Assembly: GCF_003001675.1 (NCBI RefSeq)
Contig: NZ_PVYW01000006.1
Span: forward strand, 62,001-126,000
Source of the DNA: Cohnella sp. SGD-V74
GTDB taxonomy: Bacteria; Bacillota; Bacilli; Paenibacillales; Paenibacillaceae
Direction of reading: 5' to 3'
DNA: 64,000 nt
The position numbers and the translations under genes are program-made. Numbering within the stretch: position 1 is the first letter of the stretch; each line of letters starts with the position of its first letter. The notes under the pieces were generated by a model that did not search any database, had not been told where the DNA came from, and saw only the letters and a list, made by a program, of their open reading frames with translations. Positions 34,628 through 44,429 of this stretch are shown in pieces.

Positions 34628-35551
34628 TCACCAGATGCTCGTGTTCGACAGGCGTTTGGCCAAAGTGTTGACCGTGACCAGCAAAACCAGGTTGATCACC
34701 GAGTTGAACAGCCCGACCGCAGTCGCGAAGCTGTAATTCGCGTTCAGCAGTCCGATGCTGTAGACGTAGGTGGCGATAACTTCCGAAGACGGCAGGTTCA
34801 GCGAATTTTGCAGCAAATAGATTTTCTCGAAGCCCAGAGACATGACGTTGCCGACGTTCAGAATGAGAATGATCGTAATCGTCGGCAGAATGCCCGGCAA
34901 GTCTACGTGAATGATCTTCTGCAGCCGCGAGGCTCCGTCCACTTTGGCCGCTTCGTACAGCGTCGGATCGATGCCCGCCAGCGCCGCCAAGTAGATGACC
35001 GCGGCATAGCCGGCCGTCTGCCAAATATCCGAGGTGACGTAGATCGTACGGAACATGCCCGGCTCGCCCAGGAAGTTGATCGGGTCAAAGCCGAAGTATT
35101 GGAGCGCGACGTTCGCGAAGCCGAGTCTCGGCGCCAGAAACAGCATGATGATGGAAACCATGACGACCGTCGAAATGAAATAAGGCGCAAACGTAACGAG
35201 CTGCACGAACTTCTTGAACCGGGCGCTGCGCACTTCGTTCAGCATCAGCGCGAGCAGAATCGGAATCGGGAATCCCGCCAGCAGTAAAAACAAGCTGAGC
35301 AGCAGCGTATTTTGGAGCAGCGTCCAAAAAATCGGATTTTCGAAAAACGCGTTGAAATGCTTCAGTCCGACCCAGGGGCTGCCCCAGATTCCTTTGATGA
35401 CGTTAAAGTCTTTGAAGGCGAGCACCGCGTTCGCCATCGGGTAATACTTGAAAATCAAAAAGAACAGCAGCGGCGGCAATACGAGCAAGTACAGCTGCCA
35501 GTGGGCTTTGAAGCTCTTGAGCGCTCGTTCCCGGAATCCTCTCCGCTCCAT
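34628..35551 (-). CDS. ABC transporter permease (LplB/YteP type)
   Basis: A 307-residue permease, first gene of the second importer operon. It has the LplB-type opening (HWQLYLLVLPPLLFFLIFKY) and the segment FNVIKGIWGSPWVGLKHF. The EAA loop is PTLYEAAKVDGASRLQKIIH. About 130 bases upstream lies a motif also found before the adjacent regulator gene, so the regulator may activate this operon. Confidence 0.9.
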   Translation of the reverse strand: MERRGFRERALKSFKAHWQLYLLVLPPLLFFLIFKYYPMANAVLAFKDFNVIKGIWGSPWVGLKHFNAFFENPIFWTLLQNTLLLSLFLLLAGFPIPILLALMLNEVRSARFKKFVQLVTFAPYFISTVVMVSIIMLFLAPRLGFANVALQYFGFDPINFLGEPGMFRTIYVTSDIWQTAGYAAVIYLAALAGIDPTLYEAAKVDGASRLQKIIHVDLPGILPTITIILILNVGNVMSLGFEKIYLLQNSLNLPSSEVIATYVYSIGLLNANYSFATAVGLFNSVINLVLLVTVNTLAKRLSNTSIW

Positions 35552-35681
35552 ATGAATGCGCTTTAATGTCGTTGCTTCCGAAACCGTGGTCGATTGCAGA
35601 ACGATCCCTCCTTGTGTGACGCCGTTGATGTTGCGAGCGCTTTCGTGGCTTGATCATAGTGCATTCCGGCGCCGGTTGTGT

Positions 35682-35697
35682 AGGTACAATTCGGTCG
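35682..35697 (-). promoter_or_regulatory. Motif shared with the regulator promoter (copy 1)
   Basis: On the minus strand CGACCGAATTGTACCT lies 25 bases before a TATGAT hexamer (35658-35653). A near copy precedes the membrane AraC regulator gene at 38456-38472. An activator site just upstream of the -35 region is the natural reading. The remaining gap to 35907 contains only the regulator terminator, and the gap from 35552 to 35652 holds no gene. Confidence 0.45.
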
Positions 35698-35810
35698 TTT
35701 TGCGTCCCGTTCTCCCGATTTGAGGGGGCCACTTTTCCGTACCTGGGCCGATTTTCGCAAGCGTATTCACGGTACGGTCGGGTGGCCGGCGCACTTCCTC
35801 CGCACATGCG

Positions 35811-35868
35811 GAAAAGAGCCGTCCCGCAAAGCCCGGGCGGATGCCCTCGGCTCTGGCGAAACGGCTCT
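35811..35868 (-). terminator. Terminator of the membrane AraC regulator gene
   Basis: On the minus strand AGAGCCGT (35868-35861) pairs with ACGGCTCT (35822-35815) and is followed by TTTTCC. The loop is long (about 38 bases) and has inner pairing. It lies 40 bases past the stop codon at 35908. Confidence 0.6.
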
Positions 35869-35907
35869 ATGCGAGTACGATACTCGATCTGAGGGGACAA
35901 ATTTCCG

Positions 35908-38193
35908 TCAATCGTCCTGGGCGCTGCGATACGCGCTCGGGGACACCCCGGTTACACGCTTGAACGCCCTGCGGAACGAATGGGAGCTGTTGTAGCCGAC
36001 CAGCGCGGCGATTTCGTCGATCGTATGCCCGGGCTCCTTCAGCAGCCGCTCGGCGCGATCCATCCGCACCCGTTCGATGTAATCGGACAGATTGTCCCCC
36101 ACCACTTCTTTGAACACTTGAGAAATGTATTTCTCCGGTCTTCCGACCTGTTCGGCGAGACTGTACAGGCTCATTTCCGATTGGCCGTAATGCTGCTCGA
36201 TCAGTTGCTTGAGCTGCTCGACGATGCGGACGTGCTGATCGTTCTTCTTGCTGGCGACCATGCCGCACAGCGCCTCCATCACTTCCACGAACTCGTCGCG
36301 CAGCTGATCGACGGCTTCCGTCGGCTGAATCGCGACGATGCGGTTTCTCACCGGCTCGATCGCTTCCGATTCGGCGAACGTCTTCTGGTCCAGCAGCTTG
36401 AGCAGCGTCCCCTTCATCTCCAGGGAGAGCTGCTGCCGCATCTCCGCCGAGAGCTCGCGGGCTTCGGTGTTCTGCTCGACGATTCTGTCGATCAGACGCC
36501 GCGCTTCCCGGCCTTCGCCGGCCCGGATCGTGCCGATCAGGCGCATCTCCACGTCGAGCGGATAATAGTACGTCTCGCTGCTCAGCGCCGTCTCGCCGTA
36601 CCAGTATACGGGCTTCGCCCCGAACGGGGCGGCGTTCTCCAGCGTCTGCTTCGCCTGCTCGTAAGCGTGGCTGATGTCCGACACCGATCCGAACCGGGCG
36701 CTGACGGCCGCCTTCGCCGAAATCTTGTATTCCTTGAACAGCGATTCGGCCAATTGATTCAGCATCGCGTCAACCTGCTCCTGGACGTAGGAACCGCTGT
36801 CCGTCTCCTCGTTGACGAACAGCACGACCAGCTTGTCGGCGCCCAGGTCCGTCGTCGGGACGGTGCCGGCCAGCTCTTGCAGCGATTGCTTCAGCACGAG
36901 GCGCGCGGCTTGCAGCTCGTTCAGCACCTCGACGTTGTCCATACCGGAGTAGCCGTTGATCTGCACGATCGCGGCGAAGCCGGCGTTGCCGCTCAGGCCG
37001 GCGTTGGATTGAACGGCCGCGGCGATAATCTCCTCGCGGGATTGGAACTCTCCGGCGATCAGGCGCTTGTAGAACGCGTCCCGGACGATCGGCTGCTGCC
37101 GCTTCAGCTCCGATTCAAGCTGCTTGTTGCTCAGAATCATCTCGGAGATGTTGCCGTGCAAGAAGTCGTAGACGTTGCTGTCGGCGGTCGTCTCCTGGCC
37201 CAGCGCCGTCAGCAGACGATGAATCGGAGCGCTGTTCCGGTAGGCGAGCGCCAGTCCCACGAGCAGACCGACGAGCACGGCTCCCCCGGTGACGGACAAG
37301 GAAATGCGCTTGATCTTGTTGGCGTTCTCCATCAGCGCTTCCTTCGGTATGCCGGCGTGATACACCCATCCGTTCGTGGACGAACGGATCGTCACGACCA
37401 GATCGTCCTCGTAAAACTGGCTCGTCCGGCTTCCGTCGAACCGCGGATCGGAGGCGAGCGCCTCCGCCATCGAATCGCTGTTCCCTTGGCGGCTGATCGT
37501 ATTGCCGTTCGCGTCGAGGATATGAACCCAGCTGCCGTTCTGATTCGTGATTCCCGACAGCATCTCGGCGATCACCTTCTCGTCGATGATGACGACTACG
37601 ACGGCCGGAGAGGATTCTCCGAAGCTGTCCAGCGGCAGCGACTGCATATAGGTAACGACCGACGTCCGGGAAACCGGGGTGACGAACGGACGAAGCGGCA
37701 TCATCTCCCTGAAGTGCGTCTTGTTCAATACGTCGCTTTCCCATTCGGAGACGGACATATCCTCGTAGCTGTAGCTCTCATAATAATGCTCGGGTCGGAA
37801 AAAGGCCGATCCCGGCGTCAGCACGACATCGTAATTGCGGAGATAGATGAAAAAATGACGCAAAAAATCGTTCGTCTGGCCGTACGTCGTCAAATCCCGG
37901 GTCATTTTCCAGATGCCGTATACGTTCTGTTTCTCCTCCGACAAAGGATCGGTCATCAGCACGTTCAGATCGGCCTGGATGGCGATCTGTCTGGTGAAGC
38001 CCTCCACCTCGGCGATTCTGCGTTCAAGCAGCTCCTTGCTCTTCTGCAGCTGCGTCACGCTGTTCTCTATGGAAATCGACTCCGTGACGGAGATGGACGT
38101 GCGGTAGGACATGAACCCGGCCAGACTGGGAATAATTAATATCAACAGATACGAAAACAAGAACCTTCTGAACACTTTCGAATAACGAATCAT
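35908..38193 (-). CDS. Membrane-anchored AraC-family regulator (YesS/YtdP type)
   Basis: A 761-residue one-component sensor-regulator. A membrane helix at about residues 12-32 is followed by an extracellular cache-like region. A second helix is near residue 300, then a cytoplasmic linker. AraC-type double helix-turn-helix covers about 660-760 (SLAEQVGRPEKYISQVFKEV and IDEIAALVGYNSSHSFRRAF). The length equals that of Bacillus YesS proteins. The ATG at 38193 has a GGGGGG ribosome site; the frame stays open upstream without one. It lies just upstream of the second importer operon and shares a promoter motif with it. Confidence 0.87.
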   Translation of the reverse strand: MIRYSKVFRRFLFSYLLILIIPSLAGFMSYRTSISVTESISIENSVTQLQKSKELLERRIAEVEGFTRQIAIQADLNVLMTDPLSEEKQNVYGIWKMTRDLTTYGQTNDFLRHFFIYLRNYDVVLTPGSAFFRPEHYYESYSYEDMSVSEWESDVLNKTHFREMMPLRPFVTPVSRTSVVTYMQSLPLDSFGESSPAVVVVIIDEKVIAEMLSGITNQNGSWVHILDANGNTISRQGNSDSMAEALASDPRFDGSRTSQFYEDDLVVTIRSSTNGWVYHAGIPKEALMENANKIKRISLSVTGGAVLVGLLVGLALAYRNSAPIHRLLTALGQETTADSNVYDFLHGNISEMILSNKQLESELKRQQPIVRDAFYKRLIAGEFQSREEIIAAAVQSNAGLSGNAGFAAIVQINGYSGMDNVEVLNELQAARLVLKQSLQELAGTVPTTDLGADKLVVLFVNEETDSGSYVQEQVDAMLNQLAESLFKEYKISAKAAVSARFGSVSDISHAYEQAKQTLENAAPFGAKPVYWYGETALSSETYYYPLDVEMRLIGTIRAGEGREARRLIDRIVEQNTEARELSAEMRQQLSLEMKGTLLKLLDQKTFAESEAIEPVRNRIVAIQPTEAVDQLRDEFVEVMEALCGMVASKKNDQHVRIVEQLKQLIEQHYGQSEMSLYSLAEQVGRPEKYISQVFKEVVGDNLSDYIERVRMDRAERLLKEPGHTIDEIAALVGYNSSHSFRRAFKRVTGVSPSAYRSAQDD

Positions 38194-38455
38194 GAAGACC
38201 CCCCCGCGATGAGAGCGCTGCCACAACGAACCGACGCCGATTGGCGATTCGTCGGCGGAAACGGCGAGGCAACGCCTGAGCCGCTCGATCTCCGGCGTTG
38301 CCTGATTGACGGAATTTATCTCTCTAGATGATACACAAACCGACGGACAAACGGTATACGTGATCTGCTTCCAGTCGGACTCGCAAAGCGCTCCCCGCAC
38401 CGGATGTTAGCGTTTTCCGTATCGAAAATATTAGCCGAACGGCCCGGGTCCGTAA

Positions 38456-38472
38456 AGGTACAATTGCGGTCG
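38456..38472 (-). promoter_or_regulatory. Motif shared with the importer promoter (copy 2)
   Basis: On the minus strand CGACCGCAATTGTACCT matches the importer copy (35682-35697) apart from one inserted base. TAATAT follows 24 bases after TTGTAC, almost the same spacing as in the other copy. The 518-base region 38194-38711 contains this motif, the two terminator hairpins listed below and no supportable gene. Confidence 0.45.
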
Positions 38473-38552
38473 CGGACGTACGATTCTCCTCTCGGAAGGC
38501 CTGAAATTCCTTATCGTGTCGGGCTCGGCTGCCCGGATTGTCGCGTTTCACG

Positions 38553-38604
38553 CAAGCAAAAACGCCTTCGGCGTCCTCTGGACGATGAATGCGTTTTGTC
38601 GGAG
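38553..38604 (-). terminator. Terminator-like dispersed repeat, copy 1
   Basis: On the minus strand ACAAAACGCATTC...GAAGGCGTTTTTGCTTG forms a long hairpin with a T run. The 52-base sequence is nearly identical to 50729-50780 on the other strand. It lies downstream of the DeoR gene and upstream of the AraC regulator, insulating the two. Confidence 0.7.
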
Positions 38605-38651
38605 ACGATTCAGATAAGGATAGCGGATTTTTATACTTGCTGAATCGTCAA

Positions 38652-38694
38652 GAAGACGTCCCTTCCGCCTCGCGAGCGGCACTGGGACGTCTTC
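38652..38694 (-). terminator. Terminator of the DeoR-ended sugar operon
   Basis: GAAGACGTCCC (minus strand, 38694-38684) pairs perfectly with GGGACGTCTTC (38662-38652), then TTGA. It lies 18 bases past the stop codon of the DeoR-type gene. Confidence 0.65.
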
Positions 38695-38711
38695 GAATTG
38701 CTTGGCTCAGC

Positions 38712-39479
38712 TTACTCCGCGACATCCAACAGAACGCCCGATTCCCGGCAAGCCAGCGCAAGCGCTTCGTCGGGCTGCCGATCGGTGACGATTCGCTGCA
38801 CGCCTGACAGGGGCGAGAACGAGATCAGCATCTTCGTTCCGAACTTGGAGCGGTCGGCGACAATCGTCGTCTCCGTCGCTTGCCGGATCGCGATCTGCTT
38901 GATCTCCGCCTCGTAGATGTTGGAATTGCTGAAGCCGTGTTCCGCGGTAATGCCGGTCGTGCCGAGGAAGGCGCGATGGAACGCCATCCCGGACAGGCTC
39001 TGCACCGCCAGCGGTCCGGAAAGGGAATGCGTCGCCTCGATGTAGGTGCCTCCCGTCATCATGACGGAGATCTGCTTGCCGGCCAACTCGGTTACGACGT
39101 TAAGCGCGTTCGTGACGACCGTAACGTTCATTCCGTGCGGCAAATAGCGGGCGATCTGCGAGGTCGTCGTCCCGCCGTCGATAAAGACCGACTCCCCGGG
39201 CTTGATCAGCGCGGCGGCATGCCGGCCGATTCGGGCCTTCTCGTCGGTCAGCAAGGAGACACGCTCCTGCAGCGCGACGTCCCTGCCGACGAAGATGACC
39301 CCGCCGAACGTGCGCTTGACTTCTCCCGTCTCCTCGAGCTTCTCCAGATCGCGGCGAATCGTCATCTCGGTCACGCCGTACGTTTCCTTCAACGTCGACA
39401 CCCGAACCTCGCCTTCCCGCGAAATCTGGTCGAGCATCTGCTGCTGCCTTGCGTTTAAGCTGTAGTAAGTCCCTTTCAT
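38712..39479 (-). CDS. DeoR/GlpR-family transcriptional repressor
   Basis: A 255-residue repressor. The winged helix-turn-helix is at residues 8-60 (RQQQMLDQISREGEVRVSTL and VTEMTIRRDLEKLEE). The sugar-phosphate-binding DeoRC domain follows (FIDGGTTTSQIARYL; GTTGITAEHGFS). It is the last gene of a six-gene catabolic operon. The ATG at 39479 follows GGGAGG. It probably binds the inverted repeat at 44430-44465 before the first gene and releases it when a phosphorylated intermediate accumulates. Confidence 0.88.
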   Translation of the reverse strand: MKGTYYSLNARQQQMLDQISREGEVRVSTLKETYGVTEMTIRRDLEKLEETGEVKRTFGGVIFVGRDVALQERVSLLTDEKARIGRHAAALIKPGESVFIDGGTTTSQIARYLPHGMNVTVVTNALNVVTELAGKQISVMMTGGTYIEATHSLSGPLAVQSLSGMAFHRAFLGTTGITAEHGFSNSNIYEAEIKQIAIRQATETTIVADRSKFGTKMLISFSPLSGVQRIVTDRQPDEALALACRESGVLLDVAE

Positions 39480-39533
39480 TGCCCCGCGGCCTCCCGATCG
39501 TCCCATTCGCTATGCCTCTATTATCGCTTTCCG

Positions 39534-40583
39534 TCACACGACGTTCAACTCCAATCGATACTCGATCGATTGACCGGGCGCCAGGACGAGCGGTCCTCCG
39601 CGGCGGCGTTCCGCCTCGCGTCCTTCGACGAAGCAGTTGGACGGCTCCAGGCCAAGGACGTGCTCGCCCGCTCCGGGCATCCGCCACTGGACGAGCAGCG
39701 GAAGCGTGTCGGCCGACCAGCGGAGAGCAACCTCCGTCGCCCTCGCTCCTCCGGCAGCCGGAAATTTCGGTTGAACGATTCTCGTCTCGGCCATGCCTTC
39801 CCCATCGGCCGCCTCTTGCCTCAAGGTATGATAGAACACCGTTTCCTCGACAGCCGGATCCGGCGCCTCCCAGGAAGCACAGCTTTCCGGCGCCGCTCCG
39901 CCTCCGCCCGGGCGGACTTCGCAGTCGGCTTCGGGAAACCGGATTTCCGTCCGCTCGTCCAGCAAGGGGAATCCGAAGTTGAAGTGGTAGAGCATCATAT
40001 GCTCCGCGGGCCGGAAGCCGAAGTTCTCCACTCTGTCCCGGATCGCGACGCGATTGTCCCCAAGCCTGCCGGACAGTTCCCGCGTCAATCTTAGCTTGCT
40101 TCCGAAGATCGCCGTTTCCTCCAGGACGCCGGTTACGCTCCATTCCAGCTCGTCTCCGACCCACTCTTCGCGAATACAGACGCTGCGGGCCGGAGTGTGA
40201 TGCACTCTGCCGTGCAGACCGTAGCTGCCGGAATCGTCCGCGGAAGGAGAACCGACATGCGCCAGTCCGCAAGTCATCAGCAGTCCGCCCGAAGCCGTAC
40301 GCAGCCAGCCCATGCCTTCCGATTCATAGAAGGCCGGGTGAACGTTGCCGTTCGGGGATTGCCAGGAAATCGGCGTTCCCCACAGCTGCGCCAGAGAGAT
40401 GTCCATTCCTTTGGAGGGAACGATCTCGAACGCAAGGCCGGCGCCGGTCCGCACTTCGATCAGCTCCGTCCCCGCTTCCTTGCCCTCCGTCAACGTCATT
40501 CGCCTGACTCCGCCAATCTGACCGACGCCTCCGACGCGCGCCTCGACTTCCCTTCTCGTCCAATGCTTGCCGTACAAGCGCAT
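39534..40583 (-). CDS. Aldose 1-epimerase-like protein (DUF4432)
   Basis: A 349-residue galactose mutarotase-like beta-sandwich protein of the DUF4432 group. Visible are GMDISLAQLWGTPISWQSP, YGLHGRVHHTPA with likely catalytic histidines, and HMMLYHFNFGFPLLD. It should interconvert alpha and beta anomers of an aldose before isomerisation. It is 21 bases after the isomerase gene in the operon, which supports that role. Confidence 0.82.
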   Translation of the reverse strand: MRLYGKHWTRREVEARVGGVGQIGGVRRMTLTEGKEAGTELIEVRTGAGLAFEIVPSKGMDISLAQLWGTPISWQSPNGNVHPAFYESEGMGWLRTASGGLLMTCGLAHVGSPSADDSGSYGLHGRVHHTPARSVCIREEWVGDELEWSVTGVLEETAIFGSKLRLTRELSGRLGDNRVAIRDRVENFGFRPAEHMMLYHFNFGFPLLDERTEIRFPEADCEVRPGGGGAAPESCASWEAPDPAVEETVFYHTLRQEAADGEGMAETRIVQPKFPAAGGARATEVALRWSADTLPLLVQWRMPGAGEHVLGLEPSNCFVEGREAERRRGGPLVLAPGQSIEYRLELNVV

Positions 40584-40604
40584 GCCGGTTCCCCCTTTCT
40601 CCCG

Positions 40605-41159
<555 letters not shown>

Positions 41160-41170
41160 TCAGCCTCCTC

Positions 41171-42397
41171 TTATTTGCCGACATCCGGGGACCAGATTCC
41201 GTCCGCGGATTCGCGCGACCAGCCGGGCAAAGACAGCTCCGTTTCCCGCTGCGGCCAGCCGGCCGCGATTCGGCTCTGCAAGCCGTCCCATCCTGGGATG
41301 CCGCTCACCGCATCGGCCCGTTCCACGTTAAACGCGCCTGTGCCTACTGCCGCCAGCAGCGTCTCCTCCGCCGACAGCCCCTTGAGCATTCCGGCCAGGA
41401 AACCGGCGATCGTACAGTCCCCGGCCCCCGTCGTTCCGGCGACTTCGACCCGGTAGCACGGGGCAAGCATTTCCTTGCCTTGCCAAGATTCCAGCTTTCC
41501 GGCAGCGGGCGCGCAAAGCCCCATCTTGCGCAGGCGTTCCGGACTGCCTGTCGTTCGAACGTACAGCCCGTGCTCGCCCAGCTTTAACGCGACTACCGCA
41601 GCCCCCATGCCGAGCAATTCTTCGGCAAGCGAGGACAGCAGCGGTCCGTCCGCATACGCAAGCAGCTCGGTCGTGCCGTGGCGCTCGGAAAACTCGCGGT
41701 ACCGGGACGGTCTGAGCATATATAAAATTTCTTCGAAACTGGGCAGGAAGACGTCGACATGCGGCAGCGAACGCTTCAGAATCGCTTGCCAGTCGGCTTG
41801 GCCCGCAAGCGACTCCGGGTCCGGACGGGCCAGATCGAGCGATACGGTCAGCCCGCACGACTTGGCCGCAGACAGCGTTCTCTCCAGCTCCGCGCCGCCG
41901 TCCTCGTACATCCGCCGCATCAGCGGAGGGTAACCGAAGTGAAACAGCCTAGCTCCCGCCAACGCGGCTTGGGGTACGTCGTCCGCAGAGAACGTATCGT
42001 TGGCGCCCGTGCAATGCAGGAAAATCCGATCGACGCCCGGAGGATTGATGACGATCGTATAGGAGCTGGATTCGCCCGCCCCTACGATCATTCCATCGGT
42101 CAGCCCCTCCCCGTATCCTTTAAGGATAGACAGAATCGCCTCGCCGAACAGGTCGTCTCCGACCTTGCCCATCAGCTTTACCGGGAACCCGAGACGATGC
42201 AGGGCGATACCGGTATTGGGCACCGCGCCGCCCGTCGAAAGCTGCGCGGCCCCGATGTCGACCAGCTTGCCCGGGACGAGCAATTCCCCGATCGCTTGGC
42301 CCGGCTTGCCGCCATGCATCGCCGGAATGACGTCAAGGCAAATATGTCCGGCAACGACGACCTCGGCAGCGGATGCGGAGGAATCGCTTTTGTTCAC
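41171..42397 (-). CDS. PfkB-family carbohydrate kinase
   Basis: A 408-residue ribokinase-type kinase. The substrate region GGAVPNTGIALHRLG and the catalytic GTTGAGDCTIAGF with its aspartate are intact. It is about 80 residues longer than most ribokinases. Start is GTG at 42397, overlapping the stop of the oxidoreductase by four bases, with GGGGGA upstream. The frame remains open much further upstream but only as a shadow of the oxidoreductase. It should phosphorylate the ketose made by the isomerase, feeding the aldolase. Confidence 0.87.
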   Translation of the reverse strand: MNKSDSSASAAEVVVAGHICLDVIPAMHGGKPGQAIGELLVPGKLVDIGAAQLSTGGAVPNTGIALHRLGFPVKLMGKVGDDLFGEAILSILKGYGEGLTDGMIVGAGESSSYTIVINPPGVDRIFLHCTGANDTFSADDVPQAALAGARLFHFGYPPLMRRMYEDGGAELERTLSAAKSCGLTVSLDLARPDPESLAGQADWQAILKRSLPHVDVFLPSFEEILYMLRPSRYREFSERHGTTELLAYADGPLLSSLAEELLGMGAAVVALKLGEHGLYVRTTGSPERLRKMGLCAPAAGKLESWQGKEMLAPCYRVEVAGTTGAGDCTIAGFLAGMLKGLSAEETLLAAVGTGAFNVERADAVSGIPGWDGLQSRIAAGWPQRETELSLPGWSRESADGIWSPDVGK

Positions 42398-43560
42398 GCC
42401 CCGTTCCCCCAGTCCACGACCGCGGTTCCGCCCGTCTTGTCGGATTCCAGAGCCGCGGTGAACAGGCGATGGCTGTCTGCCGCTTCCTCCGGCAATGCGC
42501 ATGTGAACGACTGCTGCATGCCATCCTTGCCATGAACGATCTCGTCGCAGAACGCCGCCCACATCTGCAGGATCGAATCGGAGAACCCGAATTCGAAGAT
42601 GCCGCCGGTAATCGTGCCGTAAGCCGACTTGTACGGCGCGTCCACGACATGCCAAGCCTGCTGGCCTCCCGGCGTGTAGGGAAGGGACGCCACCTGCTTC
42701 GGATTTTTGGTCGTGAATTCCGCGGACATCTCCGTACCCTGGATGCGGATAAACCATGTATTCGCATGTCCCGGCGCGATCCGTTTCGTCGACAGCACCA
42801 TCGGGAACTGCTGGCCGGCCGTCTTCACGTCGCAAGCGAGAATCGCGTTGTCCCAGGTCTCGCACGGCGCCATGCCCCCCTTGCCGTCCGGACGCTCTTC
42901 GACGATCTTGGAGAGCAGCGCCCGCACGCTTGCGGGCTTCCAGCCGAAGCGCAGCGGCAGATGCAGCACGTGAAGGCCGAGGTCGCCCATACAGCCATAC
43001 TCCCCGTTCGTCGCGATCCGCCGCTTCCAATTGATCGGCTTCGTCGGATCAAGGTCGCTGGAATGCCAGAAGCCGGCCTCGACCTCGATGATCCGTCCGA
43101 ATTTGCCCTCGTTCACCCACTGAACGATCTGCTGCGCGCCCGGGAAGAACGGAAATTCCGACGAGCTGCGCACGACCACTTGCGGGTTTTCCCGGATGGC
43201 CGCCATAATCGCCTCGTTCGCTTCCAGGTCGATGCCGAACGGCTTCTCTCCCAGCAAATGCTTGCCCGCTTGGATAATATCGATATAGATCCGCTCGTGC
43301 AGATTATGCGGAACCGCGCAGTAGATCGCTTCCACCGCCGGATCGGCGAGCAGTTCCTTGTAATCCGTATACGCGCGCTCCACGCTCGGCACATTTTCCT
43401 CGAACCACTGCGTCGCCGCCGGATTCGCGTCGCACACCGCCACGATGCGCGGCTCGAAGTCGACGCCGGTCAGATGGCACCAGCGCGCGGCCGCGCTGGC
43501 GAACTCCTTGCCCATCAGCCCGCAGCCGATGACGCCGAACGATACGATCGTTTTCGCCAT
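42394..43560 (-). CDS. Gfo/Idh/MocA-family oxidoreductase
   Basis: A 388-residue NAD(P)-dependent dehydrogenase-like protein with Rossmann motif VIGCGLMGKEFA and catalytic lysine in LLGEKPFGID. Its start overlaps the aldolase stop by one base (TAATG) and its stop overlaps the kinase start. In a ketose-kinase-aldolase operon it could reduce or oxidise the sugar before phosphorylation, or handle a non-standard group. No direct evidence fixes the reaction. Confidence 0.87.
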   Translation of the reverse strand: MAKTIVSFGVIGCGLMGKEFASAAARWCHLTGVDFEPRIVAVCDANPAATQWFEENVPSVERAYTDYKELLADPAVEAIYCAVPHNLHERIYIDIIQAGKHLLGEKPFGIDLEANEAIMAAIRENPQVVVRSSSEFPFFPGAQQIVQWVNEGKFGRIIEVEAGFWHSSDLDPTKPINWKRRIATNGEYGCMGDLGLHVLHLPLRFGWKPASVRALLSKIVEERPDGKGGMAPCETWDNAILACDVKTAGQQFPMVLSTKRIAPGHANTWFIRIQGTEMSAEFTTKNPKQVASLPYTPGGQQAWHVVDAPYKSAYGTITGGIFEFGFSDSILQMWAAFCDEIVHGKDGMQQSFTCALPEEAADSHRLFTAALESDKTGGTAVVDWGNGA

Positions 43561-44408
43561 TATCGCTGCGCCTCCCTCAGGATCGCCAAAGCCTGCTCGG
43601 CCCCCGCTCCCTCATGAACGATGCTCATCAAAGCCGAAGTCATCGCGCCCGGCGTCGGATGCTGCACGACGTTACGGCCGTAGACGATACCCGCCGCTCC
43701 CTGGTTCATCAGCTCGACCGTCCGGCTCACAATTTCCTCGTCGCTTGCGCGTCCTCCTCCGCGAACGAGCACCGGAATGCCGGACGCGACCTCGATGACG
43801 CGGTGATACTCGGTCACGTCGTCGCAAGGATCGGCTTTGATCACGTCCGCTCCCAGCTCGACCGCTTGCCGGACGAGAGGCATGATTTTGCGAATGTCGC
43901 CGTCGACCATATAACCGCCCTTCTCTTCGTTAGGCAGCATGACCAGCGGTTCGACCATCAGCGGCATGCCGTATTTATCGCTTTCCGTCTTCAGCAGCGA
44001 GACGTTGCGCACGCATTGATGATGCAGCTCCGGCTGGTTCGGCAGCAGCAACAGGTTGACGCATACCGCTACGGCATCCAATCGCACCGCCTGCTCGATC
44101 GCACGGTCGATCAGCTCGCTGAACAGATGGCGCGGCAGCACGTTTCCATAGATATTGGCGGCGTCCGTGCGCAGCACGAGGCCGGGCTTCTTCTTGCCCG
44201 GGATCTCCTGCAGCAATCTCGCTTGCCCGGTGCTGAGCTGAATACAGTCCGGTCCAGCCTGAACGACCGTTTCGATAGCGCTTTTCATATTTTCAATGCC
44301 GGCAAGAAAGGAATACTCGTTGAAAAAGCCATGGTCGATCGCAACGTCGAAGCATTTGCCTTGCTCGCTGAACATCCGGTTAAGCCGCGGTTTGAATGAG
44401 GACATCAT
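43560..44408 (-). CDS. Class I aldolase (DeoC/LsrF/FbaB-like)
   Basis: A 282-residue TIM-barrel aldolase. The Schiff-base lysine is K191 in LGADVIKADP, with conserved FDVAIDHGFF near the N-terminus and GIPVLVRGGGRAS before the phosphate-binding end. It should split a ketose (bis)phosphate into two three-carbon-type fragments. It is the first gene of the operon. Two adjacent ATGs (44408 and 44405) follow AAAGGAG, and either could serve. Confidence 0.85.
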   Translation of the reverse strand: MMSSFKPRLNRMFSEQGKCFDVAIDHGFFNEYSFLAGIENMKSAIETVVQAGPDCIQLSTGQARLLQEIPGKKKPGLVLRTDAANIYGNVLPRHLFSELIDRAIEQAVRLDAVAVCVNLLLLPNQPELHHQCVRNVSLLKTESDKYGMPLMVEPLVMLPNEEKGGYMVDGDIRKIMPLVRQAVELGADVIKADPCDDVTEYHRVIEVASGIPVLVRGGGRASDEEIVSRTVELMNQGAAGIVYGRNVVQHPTPGAMTSALMSIVHEGAGAEQALAILREAQR

Positions 44409-44429
44409 GTTTGCTCCTTTGTTGTTTTA

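Noticed and set aside
42398-43030. Upstream extension of the PfkB kinase reading frame
   Set aside because: The frame is open but overlaps the Gfo/Idh gene, and the translated residues are not kinase-like. The GTG at 42397 has a ribosome site.
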